Assembly (NCBI GenBank): GCA_937121175.1
Contig: CAKZKD010000005.1
Location: 124,001-188,000 of the forward strand
DNA length: 64,000 nt
Direction of reading: 5' to 3'
Source: an uncultured Flavobacteriales bacterium
GTDB lineage: Bacteria; Bacteroidota; Bacteroidia; Flavobacteriales_G; Salibacteraceae
The first letter of the stretch is position 1, and each line of letters opens with the position of its first letter. This document shows, in pieces, positions 42,449 through 52,246 of the stretch. A program made the translations under genes and the position numbers. Below the pieces are notes generated by a model, which saw only the letters and a program-made list of their open reading frames with translations, was not told the DNA's origin and made no database searches.

Positions 42449-43432
42449 TTATTTATCGATTAAATGCGCTATTTCTTCGTCCAAAAGCACATTTACTTTC
42501 AATCCTGCATAATCCAGCATTTGAGGTAACAAACTTGCCTTTGACATTCCTGGAACCGTGTTTACCTCAATTAAAAATAACTCACCTTCATGTAATATAT
42601 AATCAGCTCTGAAGAAACCACTACAGCCAAGCTTTTTATAAATATCTACAGACAAATTCATGCATTCATCATAAGTGGTTTGGTCTATTCTGGCTGGAGT
42701 TATTTCTTGAGTTGTTGATGAATTGTATTTGGCTTCATAATCAAAAAATTCCGCATCAAATTGAATTTCTGTAACTGCAACTGCAGTTGGTATTCCGCCC
42801 TTTTTAACTACCCCGCAAGTAAGCTCCAATCCTTGAACTGAGCTTTCAACAAGAACACGTTGCCCGACAGAAAAAGCCAATTCCACCGCTGGCAAAAGCT
42901 CTTCCTTTGACTTCACTTTAGAAACACCTAAACTAGAACCCGCATCATTCGGCTTTACAAAACAAGGTAGGCTCAATTCAGCGATAATTTGGTCAACATT
43001 CAAATCATCAACTTCATAAATCAATTTCGAATTCGGAACTAAAATTCCTTGTTTTTCAAGAAAATGGTTACAGAATCCCTTGTTAAACGATAAAGAGCTG
43101 GACAGCACATTACTCCCCAAGTATTTAATACCAAGCACATCAAAATACCCTTGAAGTTTACCATCTTCACCCGGTGTTCCGTGAATGGTATTTACAACTG
43201 CATCAATTTCTTGGAAGTTGCCATTTAGCTCCAATGTGAAGTTGCTCTCGTTGATTTTTACTTCATCTCCATTAGAATCAAAAGCTTCCCAGCCATTTTG
43301 GTCTAGTATCAATTTGAACACATTGTATTTTTCCGCTGAAAGGTTTTCTAAAAAAAGCTCTGCACTTTTAATGGAGATTGCATATTCATCGGTAAAACCG
43401 CCACAAACAAGAGCAATGTTAGGCATTGACAT
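42449..43432 (-). CDS. ddl: D-alanine--D-alanine ligase
   Basis: 327 residues in the ATP-grasp fold. The N-terminus (IALVCGGFTDEYAISIKSAE) is diverged from the usual GGxSxE pattern but keeps the layout. HGTPGEDGKLQGYFD is the family's first signature. KPNDAGSSLGVSKVKS and the later FRADYILHEGELFLIEVNT, GMSKASLLPQM form the catalytic and Mg2+ sites. It makes the D-Ala-D-Ala end of peptidoglycan precursors. A second ATG lies at codon 3. It is divergent from the PASTA gene, 117 bases away, in a region that contains the PASTA promoter. Confidence 0.95.
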   Translation of the reverse strand: MSMPNIALVCGGFTDEYAISIKSAELFLENLSAEKYNVFKLILDQNGWEAFDSNGDEVKINESNFTLELNGNFQEIDAVVNTIHGTPGEDGKLQGYFDVLGIKYLGSNVLSSSLSFNKGFCNHFLEKQGILVPNSKLIYEVDDLNVDQIIAELSLPCFVKPNDAGSSLGVSKVKSKEELLPAVELAFSVGQRVLVESSVQGLELTCGVVKKGGIPTAVAVTEIQFDAEFFDYEAKYNSSTTQEITPARIDQTTYDECMNLSVDIYKKLGCSGFFRADYILHEGELFLIEVNTVPGMSKASLLPQMLDYAGLKVNVLLDEEIAHLIDK

Positions 43433-43517
43433 AAGAGGATATTTTTACCAAAGTTATTTTTGACTCAAAGGTCAACGAGTATGAAATTCATTACTTATTA
43501 AAAGAATTACTAACACT

Positions 43518-43544
43518 TTTGGGTATTCAATAATTCTATCTTTG
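43518..43544 (+). promoter_or_regulatory. promoter of the PASTA gene, perhaps leaderless
   Basis: TATCTTTG at 43537-43544 fits TAnnTTTG and is followed by CCGCC and directly by the ATG at 43550. TTTG at 43518-43521 is a possible -33, with a 15-base spacer that is shorter than usual. Transcription from here would start at or next to the start codon. Confidence 0.55.
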
Positions 43545-43549
43545 CCGCC

Positions 43550-44386
43550 ATGTCGCTTGTTCGAGTTATAAAGTTTGTGTTTTCTAAGGCTTTTTGGGTC
43601 AGTATAGGGGTTTACTTAGTGCTTCTCATTGTGGGAATATGGGCGTTATTAACGTATTTGGATGTAATAACCCTCCACGGTGAAACAGTAAAGGTGCCTA
43701 ACCTACGTACTTATCATGAAACTGAATTAGAGAACCTATTGAAGGTAGAGGGTTTGAAATACCAGATAATGGACTCGGTATTTGTAGAAAACTCACAAGG
43801 CGGACTTGTAATTGAACAAACTCCAGATTCAGGAGCCTTGGTAAAAGACGGCCGAAAAATATATGTAACCATTAGTGCGTACGATGCTCCTAAAGTAACC
43901 GTACCCAATCTGCAATACGATGATAAACGAAATGTAATAGCCCAATTTCAGTCAATTGGGCTTAAGGTTGGCGTTATCTCCTACATACCTTCTGCATGTG
44001 TTGATTGCCTTGAGCGCGTTGAAAAAGATAGCATTGAAGTAATACCCGGAGAAAAACTTGACCAAGGAACAAGCGTTGACTTGGTATTTGGTGGAGGGAA
44101 AAGCGATCAATTTATTCCTGTGCCTACCCTCATTGGTTTATCATTTGAAGAAGCAAAAGAACGAGTAATGCAAGCTGGCTTGGTTATAGGTTCAACCATA
44201 ATTGATGACGAATTTTCTGGTGAGGATAGCGTAGATGCAAAAGTATTTCGCCAAATCCCTGATTTTGCAAATGATGAAATTCTATTTTTAGGTTCTGCGG
44301 TTCAATTATTCTTTACCTTGGATAGCAATAAAATTCCAGAAATACCGATAGATAGCCTAGAAATGGATATCCCAGATGAATACTAA
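43550..44386 (+). CDS. membrane-anchored PASTA-domain protein
   Basis: 278 residues. One transmembrane helix at about 15-37 (VSIGVYLVLLIVGIWALL) is followed by three extracytoplasmic PASTA domains: VKVPNLRTYHETELENLL, VTVPNLQYDDKRNVIAQF and VPTLIGLSFEEAKERVMQ. There is no kinase or penicillin-binding domain. PASTA units bind muropeptides or beta-lactams in kinases and PBPs, so a peptidoglycan-sensing or scaffolding role is inferred, supported by the divergent ddl. The acidic tail ends IPDEY and overlaps the next gene by 11 bases. Confidence 0.92.
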   Translation: MSLVRVIKFVFSKAFWVSIGVYLVLLIVGIWALLTYLDVITLHGETVKVPNLRTYHETELENLLKVEGLKYQIMDSVFVENSQGGLVIEQTPDSGALVKDGRKIYVTISAYDAPKVTVPNLQYDDKRNVIAQFQSIGLKVGVISYIPSACVDCLERVEKDSIEVIPGEKLDQGTSVDLVFGGGKSDQFIPVPTLIGLSFEEAKERVMQAGLVIGSTIIDDEFSGEDSVDAKVFRQIPDFANDEILFLGSAVQLFFTLDSNKIPEIPIDSLEMDIPDEY

Positions 44387-46592
44387 ACACCTCATAACCT
44401 TCTTATTTGTTGTACTTGCTTGCTTTGGAGGTAAATCTCAAGAGCAGCTCGGCGAATTACCCTATAGAGCAGAACAGTATAATACCTCTGAAACGAGGTC
44501 TAAAAACATTGCATCAAGGTCGGATGTTCAAGACAGCTCAATTTCATACCTGCTGAACACTTTGGAGCTGCCAATCATTGATGATTTCTCTAGAAATAGA
44601 ACAAAAGTTTTTCATAAAAATTTAAACCATCCTTCCATTTTTGACTCTACCAGCTATTTATTTCGAGTAAACGGACTTGCCGAAGATTCGGTTAAATTCA
44701 TGTACGACACGGTCTATAACTATATAGTTGACCCGGTATCAGGCAACATTGATTCCACTACAGCTCAGCCCATTACTATTGAGTTTTACGATACCGCGGA
44801 TGCCATTTTTATCGTAAAAGAAACGCTAATCGGTTTCCCAACACGAAGTCTATACATTGAAAATGGAATAACTAGAACCATAAATTATAACCCGGACAGT
44901 TCAATAAAAAACTTTGCTTGTTCTAATTTTTTTGCCAGAGATGATGATTTCAGTTACTGGATAGCGCCAGGCCCATTCCTCAATAATACCATGGCGATTG
45001 AACCTCCTACGATTGGAGTGCTAACGTTCGATGGATTGGACAGCAACGGAATACCTTACGATAATTCCTCTAAATTGACCTACGGAATCTCTGACTTTTT
45101 AACTTCAAAACCCATCAATTTATTTGACCGTCCTGTTGGGGTGCAACGGCAGCGCTATAGTATTATTGATTCCGTTTATTTCAGCTTTTTTTATCAAGCT
45201 GCCGGTAATGGAGACAAACCCGAAGATGAAGATTCATTGATAGTAGAATTTTACAACCCAATTACCTTCAAGTGGAATGTGGTCTGGAGTGCCGCTGGAG
45301 ATACAGCAAAAGATTTTGAGCGTGTTTCGATTCATGTAAGCGACTCCAATCTCCTACAAAATGGTTTTCGTTTTCGTTTTAAGAACTACGCAACGCAATC
45401 TGGCAATTTCGACCACTGGCACATAGATTATATTAGGCTCATCGAAAAAGGTGGAAAAGCAGATGAAATTAAAGATTTTGCGATTTCAAAGCCCATACGT
45501 TCAATGCTGAAAGATTATACCGCAATGCCGTGGGAGCATTACAAAGAAGACCCCAATGCATTTATGATTGACACGGTAAATTTACAGTTGCGTAACCTTA
45601 GTTTCACTTCTGATGTTCTCACGTCGCGTTACAAGGTGTACAAGCGAGAAAATGTCAACTACAGCTTCATATCTAATGAAATTATTCAAAGTTCTATCGG
45701 TAAGGAAACTAAACTTCCGTTTACGGTTCAATCAAGACCAAACAATTACCGATTTCCAACAGACGAATTGGAACGGCAATACTTCAATTGCGTATTTGAA
45801 ACGTTCTCATCGCAAGATGTATATCGGTTTAATGACACCTTGAAGCACACTCAAATTTTTGATAGATACTATAGCTATGACGATCGCTCAGCAGAAAAAA
45901 CATATCACTTAAATTTGGTGGGAACCAACATCGCCGTTCGTTTTAATACGCCTATTGAAGATACCTTAAAAAGTATTCTGATAAATTTTGTACAAACCTT
46001 TGAAGCTACCACTGCCAAGCACAGAGTAAAGTTCAAAGTATATGAAGAGTTAACCTCGGAACCACTGTACGAATCAGAACCGTTTGAAATTCAGAGAACT
46101 GCCCCTGGAAGTTTTATGCGGTTCCTTTTACCTGAGGAAATAATTGTGGATGGTGATTTTTACATTGGCTGGGAACAGGTAAGCGACGGAAAAACTTTTG
46201 TTGGATACGACATTAATTATAACAATCAAGACAATACTTTTATTTCTGAGGTTGAAGGCGTTTGGTTTAATTCTCAATTTACAGGTACCGTTATGTTACG
46301 CGCCGATTTTGGTGACGGCAGCGAAAAACCCTTAAGTAAAAAAGAAGTCAATACTGAAATATCCGATTTTTCTGTTTTCCCGAACCCTTCAGAAGGAATT
46401 TTCAAAATGAAGGGCGTTATGGAAGCTGCACCGATTCAGTTATTCAATTTGCAAGGTGCTCTCGTTAGGTCTTGGGATTATAATAAAACTAACACGTACG
46501 AAATCAACGAATTAGAAAATGGAATTTACATTTTAGCAACGACGGATGAAAATGGTAAGCCTGTAACCTCCAAAATAATATTGGCTAAATAA
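44376..46592 (+). CDS. large T9SS-secreted protein
   Basis: 738 residues. A short signal peptide (HLITFLFVVLACFGGKSQ) is followed by a long beta-rich region with SVYF/FRFKNYATQSGNFDHW, resembling the concanavalin/jelly-roll-like domains of gliding-surface proteins. The C-terminal 75 residues are a sorting domain: SVFPNPSEGIFKMKGV, IQLFNLQGALVRSWDYN and LENGIYILATTDENG. It sits between PASTA and rluA with an 11-base overlap and a 1-base gap, an arrangement I recall as recurrent in Flavobacteriales. Specific function unknown. Confidence 0.85.
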   Translation: MNTKHLITFLFVVLACFGGKSQEQLGELPYRAEQYNTSETRSKNIASRSDVQDSSISYLLNTLELPIIDDFSRNRTKVFHKNLNHPSIFDSTSYLFRVNGLAEDSVKFMYDTVYNYIVDPVSGNIDSTTAQPITIEFYDTADAIFIVKETLIGFPTRSLYIENGITRTINYNPDSSIKNFACSNFFARDDDFSYWIAPGPFLNNTMAIEPPTIGVLTFDGLDSNGIPYDNSSKLTYGISDFLTSKPINLFDRPVGVQRQRYSIIDSVYFSFFYQAAGNGDKPEDEDSLIVEFYNPITFKWNVVWSAAGDTAKDFERVSIHVSDSNLLQNGFRFRFKNYATQSGNFDHWHIDYIRLIEKGGKADEIKDFAISKPIRSMLKDYTAMPWEHYKEDPNAFMIDTVNLQLRNLSFTSDVLTSRYKVYKRENVNYSFISNEIIQSSIGKETKLPFTVQSRPNNYRFPTDELERQYFNCVFETFSSQDVYRFNDTLKHTQIFDRYYSYDDRSAEKTYHLNLVGTNIAVRFNTPIEDTLKSILINFVQTFEATTAKHRVKFKVYEELTSEPLYESEPFEIQRTAPGSFMRFLLPEEIIVDGDFYIGWEQVSDGKTFVGYDINYNNQDNTFISEVEGVWFNSQFTGTVMLRADFGDGSEKPLSKKEVNTEISDFSVFPNPSEGIFKMKGVMEAAPIQLFNLQGALVRSWDYNKTNTYEINELENGIYILATTDENGKPVTSKIILAK

Positions 46593-46593
46593 A

Positions 46594-47631
46594 ATGGAAA
46601 ATTTAGAATCAGAAGAAGAACAAGACCAACTGTTTATCTACAAAACCATTACCGTTGACCCGGGCCAACAACCCCTTAGAATTGATAAATTTCTCATTGA
46701 CAGAATACCCCAAATTTCTAGAAACAAGATTCAAATTTCATGTAAAACAAACTGTCTTTTGGTTAATGATTCTCCCGTAAAACCAAATTATAAGGTAAAG
46801 CCAGGAGACGAATTAGTACTGTTAATTCCTGAAGAAAAAGAAGAACTGGAAATTTTACCTGAAGACATTCCATTAGACATTGTCTATGAGGATGATGACC
46901 TATTAGTCCTTAACAAAAATGCAGGATTAGTGGTGCATCCTGGATACGGAAATAAGCATGGTACCTTGGTAAATGCCTTAGCCTTTCATTTCAAAAATCT
47001 ACCAACTTCAAATGGCACAGATAGACCAGGCATAGTGCACCGACTCGATAAAGCTACTTCTGGATTAATGGTGATAGCCAAAACGGAATTTGCGCATAGT
47101 CATCTTGCCAAACAGTTCTTTGATAGAACTTCAGAGCGGACTTATCATGCTATAGTTTGGGGCGAACCAACAGAACCTGACGGAGTAATTGAGGGTCATA
47201 TAGGTAGGAGTCTAAAAAACAGAAAAGTAATGTCTGTTTTTGAAGACGGAGAATATGGGAAATCAGCTATTACAACATACAAAACACTGCGCTCATACGG
47301 ATATGTAACCTTGATTCAATGCAAGTTAAAGACAGGTAGAACTCATCAGATAAGAGCACATTTCAAACATATTGGTCACCCTTTATTCGGAGACCCTGAA
47401 TACGGTGGAAATAAGATTCTTAAAGGAACAACGTTCACAAAGTATAAGCAGTTTGTAGAAAATAACTTCAAACTATTACCAAGACAAGCCTTACACGCTA
47501 AAACTCTAGGCTTTGAACATCCTACCAAAGGTGTATTTATGCAATTTGATTCTGAGATTCCAGATGATATGCAGAGTGTAATAGACCGCTGGGAAAATTA
47601 CTCCAAGCATTCAGACTTGGATGCTATCTAA
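46594..47631 (+). CDS. RluA-family 23S rRNA/tRNA pseudouridine synthase
   Basis: 345 residues. An N-terminal S4 RNA-binding domain (LRIDKFLIDRIPQISRNKIQ, then VKPGDELVLLIP) precedes the catalytic domain with the signature HRLDKATSGLMVIAKT, whose Asp is the nucleophile. LVVHPGYGNKHGTLVNALA and GRTHQIRAHFKHIGHPL are conserved. It isomerises uridine to pseudouridine; RluD is the closest functional analogue but the target is not certain. Its 3' end overlaps the convergent menE gene by 21 bases. Confidence 0.95.
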   Translation: MENLESEEEQDQLFIYKTITVDPGQQPLRIDKFLIDRIPQISRNKIQISCKTNCLLVNDSPVKPNYKVKPGDELVLLIPEEKEELEILPEDIPLDIVYEDDDLLVLNKNAGLVVHPGYGNKHGTLVNALAFHFKNLPTSNGTDRPGIVHRLDKATSGLMVIAKTEFAHSHLAKQFFDRTSERTYHAIVWGEPTEPDGVIEGHIGRSLKNRKVMSVFEDGEYGKSAITTYKTLRSYGYVTLIQCKLKTGRTHQIRAHFKHIGHPLFGDPEYGGNKILKGTTFTKYKQFVENNFKLLPRQALHAKTLGFEHPTKGVFMQFDSEIPDDMQSVIDRWENYSKHSDLDAI

Positions 47632-48651
47632 GGTTGCCTTTCGATTGATTTTTCCAGATTCTGTGGATACAAAAACCTCGTTGTAGAATATCTCTTTTGG
47701 TCGTTCGAATTTATCCAACAACTTGTGTAGGTTGACTAGTTCCAATTTCTTGTCGGATTGAATGACAAGAATAATTTCTTCACCTAGTTTAATTGAAGGC
47801 CTAGATGCAATAAAAAACGGTACTGAAATGGTTCCTTTTAATTTTTTCTCGATTTGTTCTGGGAACAGTTTTATTCCACCACTATTAATAACATTGTTAG
47901 CTCTGCCTAACCATCGAAACTCAGTTGCAGATTTTAAGTCCACAATATCATTGGTTCTCAATTTACCTTCACTAATAGTTGGAGCAGAAATAACCAAACA
48001 ATCATTTTCAATAAAAAATTGCACACCAGGTAATGCCTTAAAAAACTCATCAGATTGACTTATGTTTCTAACTGCAATGTGAGTTAGGCTCTCCGTACTA
48101 CCAAAAGATTCGTAGAACTGGCCAGAAGAATTTATTTCCAATAGCTTTCGTTCCAATTCATCTGAAATTGGTGCACCACCAATAAGAACTTTTTTAATTC
48201 GATTGGTTGTAAACTCCCCAAGTTCAACAAGCTTACCAACTTGTAGCGGAACCAAAGGCGCAAAATCAATAACCAAAGGCAGCTTTTCGATTTCAGAGTT
48301 AGTTAAAACCGGTACTGTTACTACCAATCTATATCCGCAAAGCAATGCACGATACAGCATCATTTTACCAGCAACATATTCCAGTGGCAATGCATGCCAA
48401 ACAACAGCGCCAATAAACAGTCCGAATCGTTGGTGGGTTGCATTTACAGAAGAAGTTATTTGCTCAATCGAAAATTCTATTTTTTTCGGTTTGCCTGTGG
48501 TTCCTGAAGTTAGGAACGAAAATTTCGTTGTGTTCTGAAACCTCTTCATTTCATTTTGAAACTTCTTGAGTCTAGCATCGGCAATAGTTAATGCAATGAA
48601 TTCTTCGGCTAAGTAACCGTTTATTTCAAACTTCGAATGAATTTTAGGCAT
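47611..48651 (-). CDS. menE: o-succinylbenzoate--CoA ligase (MenE)
   Basis: 346 residues of the AMP-binding (ANL) superfamily. FLTSGTTGKPKKIEFS is the phosphate loop, YESFGSTESLTHIAV the core motif and FRWLGRANNVINSGGIKL the hinge with the conserved Asp/Arg region replaced by Gly-Arg. GKINRKATL near the C-terminus carries the catalytic Lys region. It is short for the superfamily (about 450-500), missing N-terminal sequence as in other Bacteroidota MenE. It activates o-succinylbenzoate with CoA. It is the last gene of the men operon; its start overlaps menC by 8 bases. Confidence 0.88.
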   Translation of the reverse strand: MPKIHSKFEINGYLAEEFIALTIADARLKKFQNEMKRFQNTTKFSFLTSGTTGKPKKIEFSIEQITSSVNATHQRFGLFIGAVVWHALPLEYVAGKMMLYRALLCGYRLVVTVPVLTNSEIEKLPLVIDFAPLVPLQVGKLVELGEFTTNRIKKVLIGGAPISDELERKLLEINSSGQFYESFGSTESLTHIAVRNISQSDEFFKALPGVQFFIENDCLVISAPTISEGKLRTNDIVDLKSATEFRWLGRANNVINSGGIKLFPEQIEKKLKGTISVPFFIASRPSIKLGEEIILVIQSDKKLELVNLHKLLDKFERPKEIFYNEVFVSTESGKINRKATLDSIQV

Positions 48652-49696
48652 TTTCTAATCTTGTTAAGTCCCAATTCATAGATGGATGATAACTTAATTG
48701 CCCTTTCTTTACTTCTAGTGGAGAAGCAATATTATTGGTAAATAAGCCTCCAGTTCCAAGCCCTTGTGGCAGATTCGTTTTCTTTGTAGCAACATATTGT
48801 GCTATTGCATTCAGGCCAATATTCGATTCTAAAGCAGAGGTTATCCACCAGCCGATACTATGTTCTTCTGCTAGTTGTATCCATTCATCGCAACTTGTGA
48901 AACCACCAATCAATGTGGGTTTGAGAATGATGTAGTTAGGCTTTATAGTTTCAAGCAGCCGTTGTTTTTCATGGAATTCATTTATACCAATCAGCTCTTC
49001 ATCAAGAGCTATCGGTAAAGAAGAATTTGCGCATAAATGAGCCATATTTTCCAACTGACCTTGTTTTATTGGTTGCTCTATAGAATGAATGCAGTATTTA
49101 CTCAACTCCTCCATTTTCACCAAGGCATTTTTTGGTAGAAATGAACCATTGGCATCTACTCTAATTTCAATTTCTTTTGGTTCAAAATCTTTTCGAATAG
49201 ATTCTAGTAAAGCAATTTCTTTCCTAAAATCAATCGCGCCAATTTTCAGTTTTATGCACGTAAATCCTTCAGCAATTTTAGTAGAAATCTGATTCTTCAT
49301 AAAGCTATAATCCCCCATCCAAATCAATCCATTTATTGGAATAGGAGATATACCTTCGGTGAAAGGTGAAGGAAATAAATCGAACGAACTAACTCCTTTT
49401 AGTGATCGTATAGCTTGTTCAAGTCCAAAACGAATAGACGGCCATTCTATCAGTTGTTTCAGTAATTCATTTGAATTTATGGAATTGTTCAAAGAAGAAA
49501 CTAGGAATTTAAGCTGATCCGTAAAATCTGGCTTATCGTCAGCACTTAAGCCCTTAAACATACCGATTTCTCCCCAGCCTACTCTATTCTGGTCTTCTAC
49601 CTTTAAAAACCACGTTTCTTTTGTTATAAGCACTCCTCGAGACGTTCCTGCAGGTTGCTTAAACTTTAATATATATGGTATTATCTCTGCCTTCAT
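48644..49696 (-). CDS. menC: o-succinylbenzoate synthase (MenC)
   Basis: 350 residues of the enolase superfamily. GFTCIKLKIG supplies the catalytic Lys pair, IEIRVDANGSF the first metal Asp, CIHSIEQPIKQG the Glu, and SLPIALDEELIG the Asp/Glu pair, followed by YIILKPTLIGG with the second catalytic Lys. It dehydrates SHCHC to o-succinylbenzoate. It lies 2 bases after menA and overlaps menE. Confidence 0.92.
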   Translation of the reverse strand: MKAEIIPYILKFKQPAGTSRGVLITKETWFLKVEDQNRVGWGEIGMFKGLSADDKPDFTDQLKFLVSSLNNSINSNELLKQLIEWPSIRFGLEQAIRSLKGVSSFDLFPSPFTEGISPIPINGLIWMGDYSFMKNQISTKIAEGFTCIKLKIGAIDFRKEIALLESIRKDFEPKEIEIRVDANGSFLPKNALVKMEELSKYCIHSIEQPIKQGQLENMAHLCANSSLPIALDEELIGINEFHEKQRLLETIKPNYIILKPTLIGGFTSCDEWIQLAEEHSIGWWITSALESNIGLNAIAQYVATKKTNLPQGLGTGGLFTNNIASPLEVKKGQLSYHPSMNWDLTRLENA

Positions 49697-49698
49697 TT

Positions 49699-50601
49699 CT
49701 AGCTAAGTAAGGTGGCACAGAACAGCAGAATTGAAAAAACAAAAGTTCCTAATGCTAATTGTTTCAATTTAGGAATGAGTTCTTTCGGGTTTGTATGGTT
49801 TTTAACTGCTTGCACATTGCTGATAAACAATGGAACAGTTAAAAAGGGAATTAAAAAATATAAATTTAAACTTTGCGAAATAAAAAAAACCAAATAGGAC
49901 AACCAACCAAAACCAATCAACGCATAATGATAAACAATACCCCAAGGTTTCCCTCTTTTTACGACTAATGTGTTTTTACCAAATTTTGCATCATTTTCTA
50001 TGTCTCGTAGATTATTTAAATTGAGTACACCAACGGAAAAACAACCTATAGAAATAGAAAGAAATACTGATTCAAGGTTAAATTCGCCAGCGAACAAATA
50101 ACTTGCACCTAATACTCCAACCAATCCAAAAAAAACAAAAACCGAGATGTCACCTAAACCTGAATATCCATAAGCATTCTTACCGATAGTATATTTAATT
50201 GCAGCAGCAATAGCGGCAACTCCAAGCACAAAAAACAGAATAAATTGCAAACTAATTTGATTGAATGCGATTTTAAGTAACGTCAGCCCCGCAATTAAAC
50301 TCAAGGTACTAAACAAAAAAACCGCCTTCTTCATGGCTCCAACCGAGATCTCACCACTTTGTACTGCCCTTTCAGGGCCAAGCCTATCTGAGTTATCTAC
50401 ACCAGAAATGGCATCTCCATAATCATTAGCCAGATTGCTTAAAATCTGTAAGCATGTTGCTGTCAATAAAGCTAAGAATAATAACGTCCAATTTTGAATA
50501 CCAGCTAGAACACCAATGCCTGCTCCAGAAATAATACAAGCAAATGCCAATGGCAATGTTTGTAAGCGAAAAGCACTGATCCACCTACGCATGATCTCCA
50601 T
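49699..50601 (-). CDS. menA: 1,4-dihydroxy-2-naphthoate polyprenyltransferase (MenA)
   Basis: 300 residues with 8-9 transmembrane helices of the UbiA superfamily. The first Asp-rich site is in LANDYGDAISGVDNSD and the second in LRDIENDAKFGKNTLV. GPERAVQSGEIS is a MenA hallmark. It attaches the isoprenoid side chain to DHNA to form demethylmenaquinone. The start at 50601 gives a 17-base overlap with menD; ATG at 50592 with a GGAG four bases before it is an alternative. Confidence 0.95.
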   Translation of the reverse strand: MEIMRRWISAFRLQTLPLAFACIISGAGIGVLAGIQNWTLLFLALLTATCLQILSNLANDYGDAISGVDNSDRLGPERAVQSGEISVGAMKKAVFLFSTLSLIAGLTLLKIAFNQISLQFILFFVLGVAAIAAAIKYTIGKNAYGYSGLGDISVFVFFGLVGVLGASYLFAGEFNLESVFLSISIGCFSVGVLNLNNLRDIENDAKFGKNTLVVKRGKPWGIVYHYALIGFGWLSYLVFFISQSLNLYFLIPFLTVPLFISNVQAVKNHTNPKELIPKLKQLALGTFVFSILLFCATLLS

Positions 50602-52246
50602 TTTTTATAAATGAAAAATACTCTTTCAATATTCGACTATTGATTTCATTTGGTGTTTGAACTTCTAATACTTTGGCAACATCTGAGGCATCAAAAAAAG
50701 TTTGAAGGGCATGATTCAAATCTGATTCGTTTTTAGCCAAACCATAATCAAGACTCATATTTTCTATTATTCCTCTAAAATTCATGGAATGGTTTCCCTC
50801 AAAAAAGGTCTCGAAATTTTCAACCGTATCTGGCCCTGGAATAATTCTAAAAATTCCACCACCTGCATTATTGATAATAATTATTCTCAACTTAGCAGAA
50901 ACTATGTTGTTCCACAAACCATTAGAATCGTACATAAAACTCAGGTCACCGGTGACCAATAACGTTGGTTCATCAACAACATGGCAGAAACCAACTGCAG
51001 TGGAGGTACTACCATCTATTCCAGAAGTGCCACGATTTGCATAAAAACTTTTAGAATTCAAATTATCGAACAATTGAAAATACCGTACGACGCTGCTATT
51101 TCCCGATTGAATATGATAATTAGACGGAAGCACATTTACAATTTGTTCAAATACGTACAAATCTGAATAAACACAATTTCCGAAATATTGATCATGTCTT
51201 CTTTGAGAAAGCAAACGCTTATTCTCCCAATTCGCCTTGTAACCACTATCAATTTTCTGCTTATTGGTATTCAAAGAATTAAGAAAATCACCAGCATTTG
51301 CGTTTATGGTTTCAGAAAGTTTTCCGAAAATATCACGACCAATTCCTCCTTCATTCACATGCCAATGCTTCGCGTTGCTGGAACTAACAAAGCTTTTTAT
51401 TTTTTTAGAAATTATATTTTCTCCAAGAGTAATTACTAAATCTGGTTCATCCGAATCGCCTGATAATTCAAGCACTCTATCTATAGTTTTAATCGTGTGC
51501 GAAATGGATAGGTTAGAGGTGTATTCAGAAAACAAAGCGATGTTTGAAAGTCTAGAGATTGAGTCTAATGCCTCATTAAGTTCTGATGAAGGGGCCAAAA
51601 CGCCACATATAATCAAGACTCTTCGAGTTGAATAGAATTCTGCTAGTAATGTTTCGGACAGTGAATTGAATCCTCTAGCATTTTCATCATTTGAACTTCT
51701 ATCTTCGAGTGCCAGAAATTTTGCTTCACCATACAGTGGCTCGTCGAATGGAATATTTACATGAATTGGACCTTTAAACCCTTGTTTTCCTTTCTCTAAA
51801 AGACAACTAATTTCCTCGAAGAGTAAATTTTCATTAAGTACATCAAGTGGAAGTTGTAAAAATCCTTTTTGGAAATTTTGATAAACGCCCTGTTGCTGAA
51901 TGGTTTGACCAATACCTTGGTCAATGAACTCTTGAGGTCTATCTGCTGAAAATACTATCAAATTTATGCCTGCATAAAAAGCTTCAGCGACTGCAGGGCT
52001 ATAATTTAATAGAGCAGAACCCGATGTGCAGCACAATGCTACAGGACCACCGGTACTTTGAGCTATCCCCAAAGCAATGAAGCCTGCAGAACGCTCATCC
52101 ACAATGGAAAGCAATTGCAAGTCTTCGTTTTGAAAGCTTTTAATTAGGGGCGCATTCCTACTACCGGGAGAAATAACAACATACCTTCCTCCAGCTTCTC
52201 TAAAAGCCTTGGCACTAATGACTGCCGATAATTTATTGGTATTCAA
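50585..52246 (-). CDS. menD: SEPHCHC synthase (MenD)
   Basis: 553 residues, ThDP-dependent. The N-terminal domain has YVVISPGSRNAPLIKSF and LCCTSGSALLNYSPAVAEA. The ThDP/Mg2+ site is in LLVTGDLSFMYDSNGLW and IIINNAGGGIFRIIPG. It condenses isochorismate with 2-oxoglutarate. It begins with TTG at 52246, which overlaps the menF stop as TTGA; no ATG or GTG lies near the expected N-terminus. Confidence 0.95.
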   Translation of the reverse strand: MNTNKLSAVISAKAFREAGGRYVVISPGSRNAPLIKSFQNEDLQLLSIVDERSAGFIALGIAQSTGGPVALCCTSGSALLNYSPAVAEAFYAGINLIVFSADRPQEFIDQGIGQTIQQQGVYQNFQKGFLQLPLDVLNENLLFEEISCLLEKGKQGFKGPIHVNIPFDEPLYGEAKFLALEDRSSNDENARGFNSLSETLLAEFYSTRRVLIICGVLAPSSELNEALDSISRLSNIALFSEYTSNLSISHTIKTIDRVLELSGDSDEPDLVITLGENIISKKIKSFVSSSNAKHWHVNEGGIGRDIFGKLSETINANAGDFLNSLNTNKQKIDSGYKANWENKRLLSQRRHDQYFGNCVYSDLYVFEQIVNVLPSNYHIQSGNSSVVRYFQLFDNLNSKSFYANRGTSGIDGSTSTAVGFCHVVDEPTLLVTGDLSFMYDSNGLWNNIVSAKLRIIIINNAGGGIFRIIPGPDTVENFETFFEGNHSMNFRGIIENMSLDYGLAKNESDLNHALQTFFDASDVAKVLEVQTPNEINSRILKEYFSFIKNGDHA

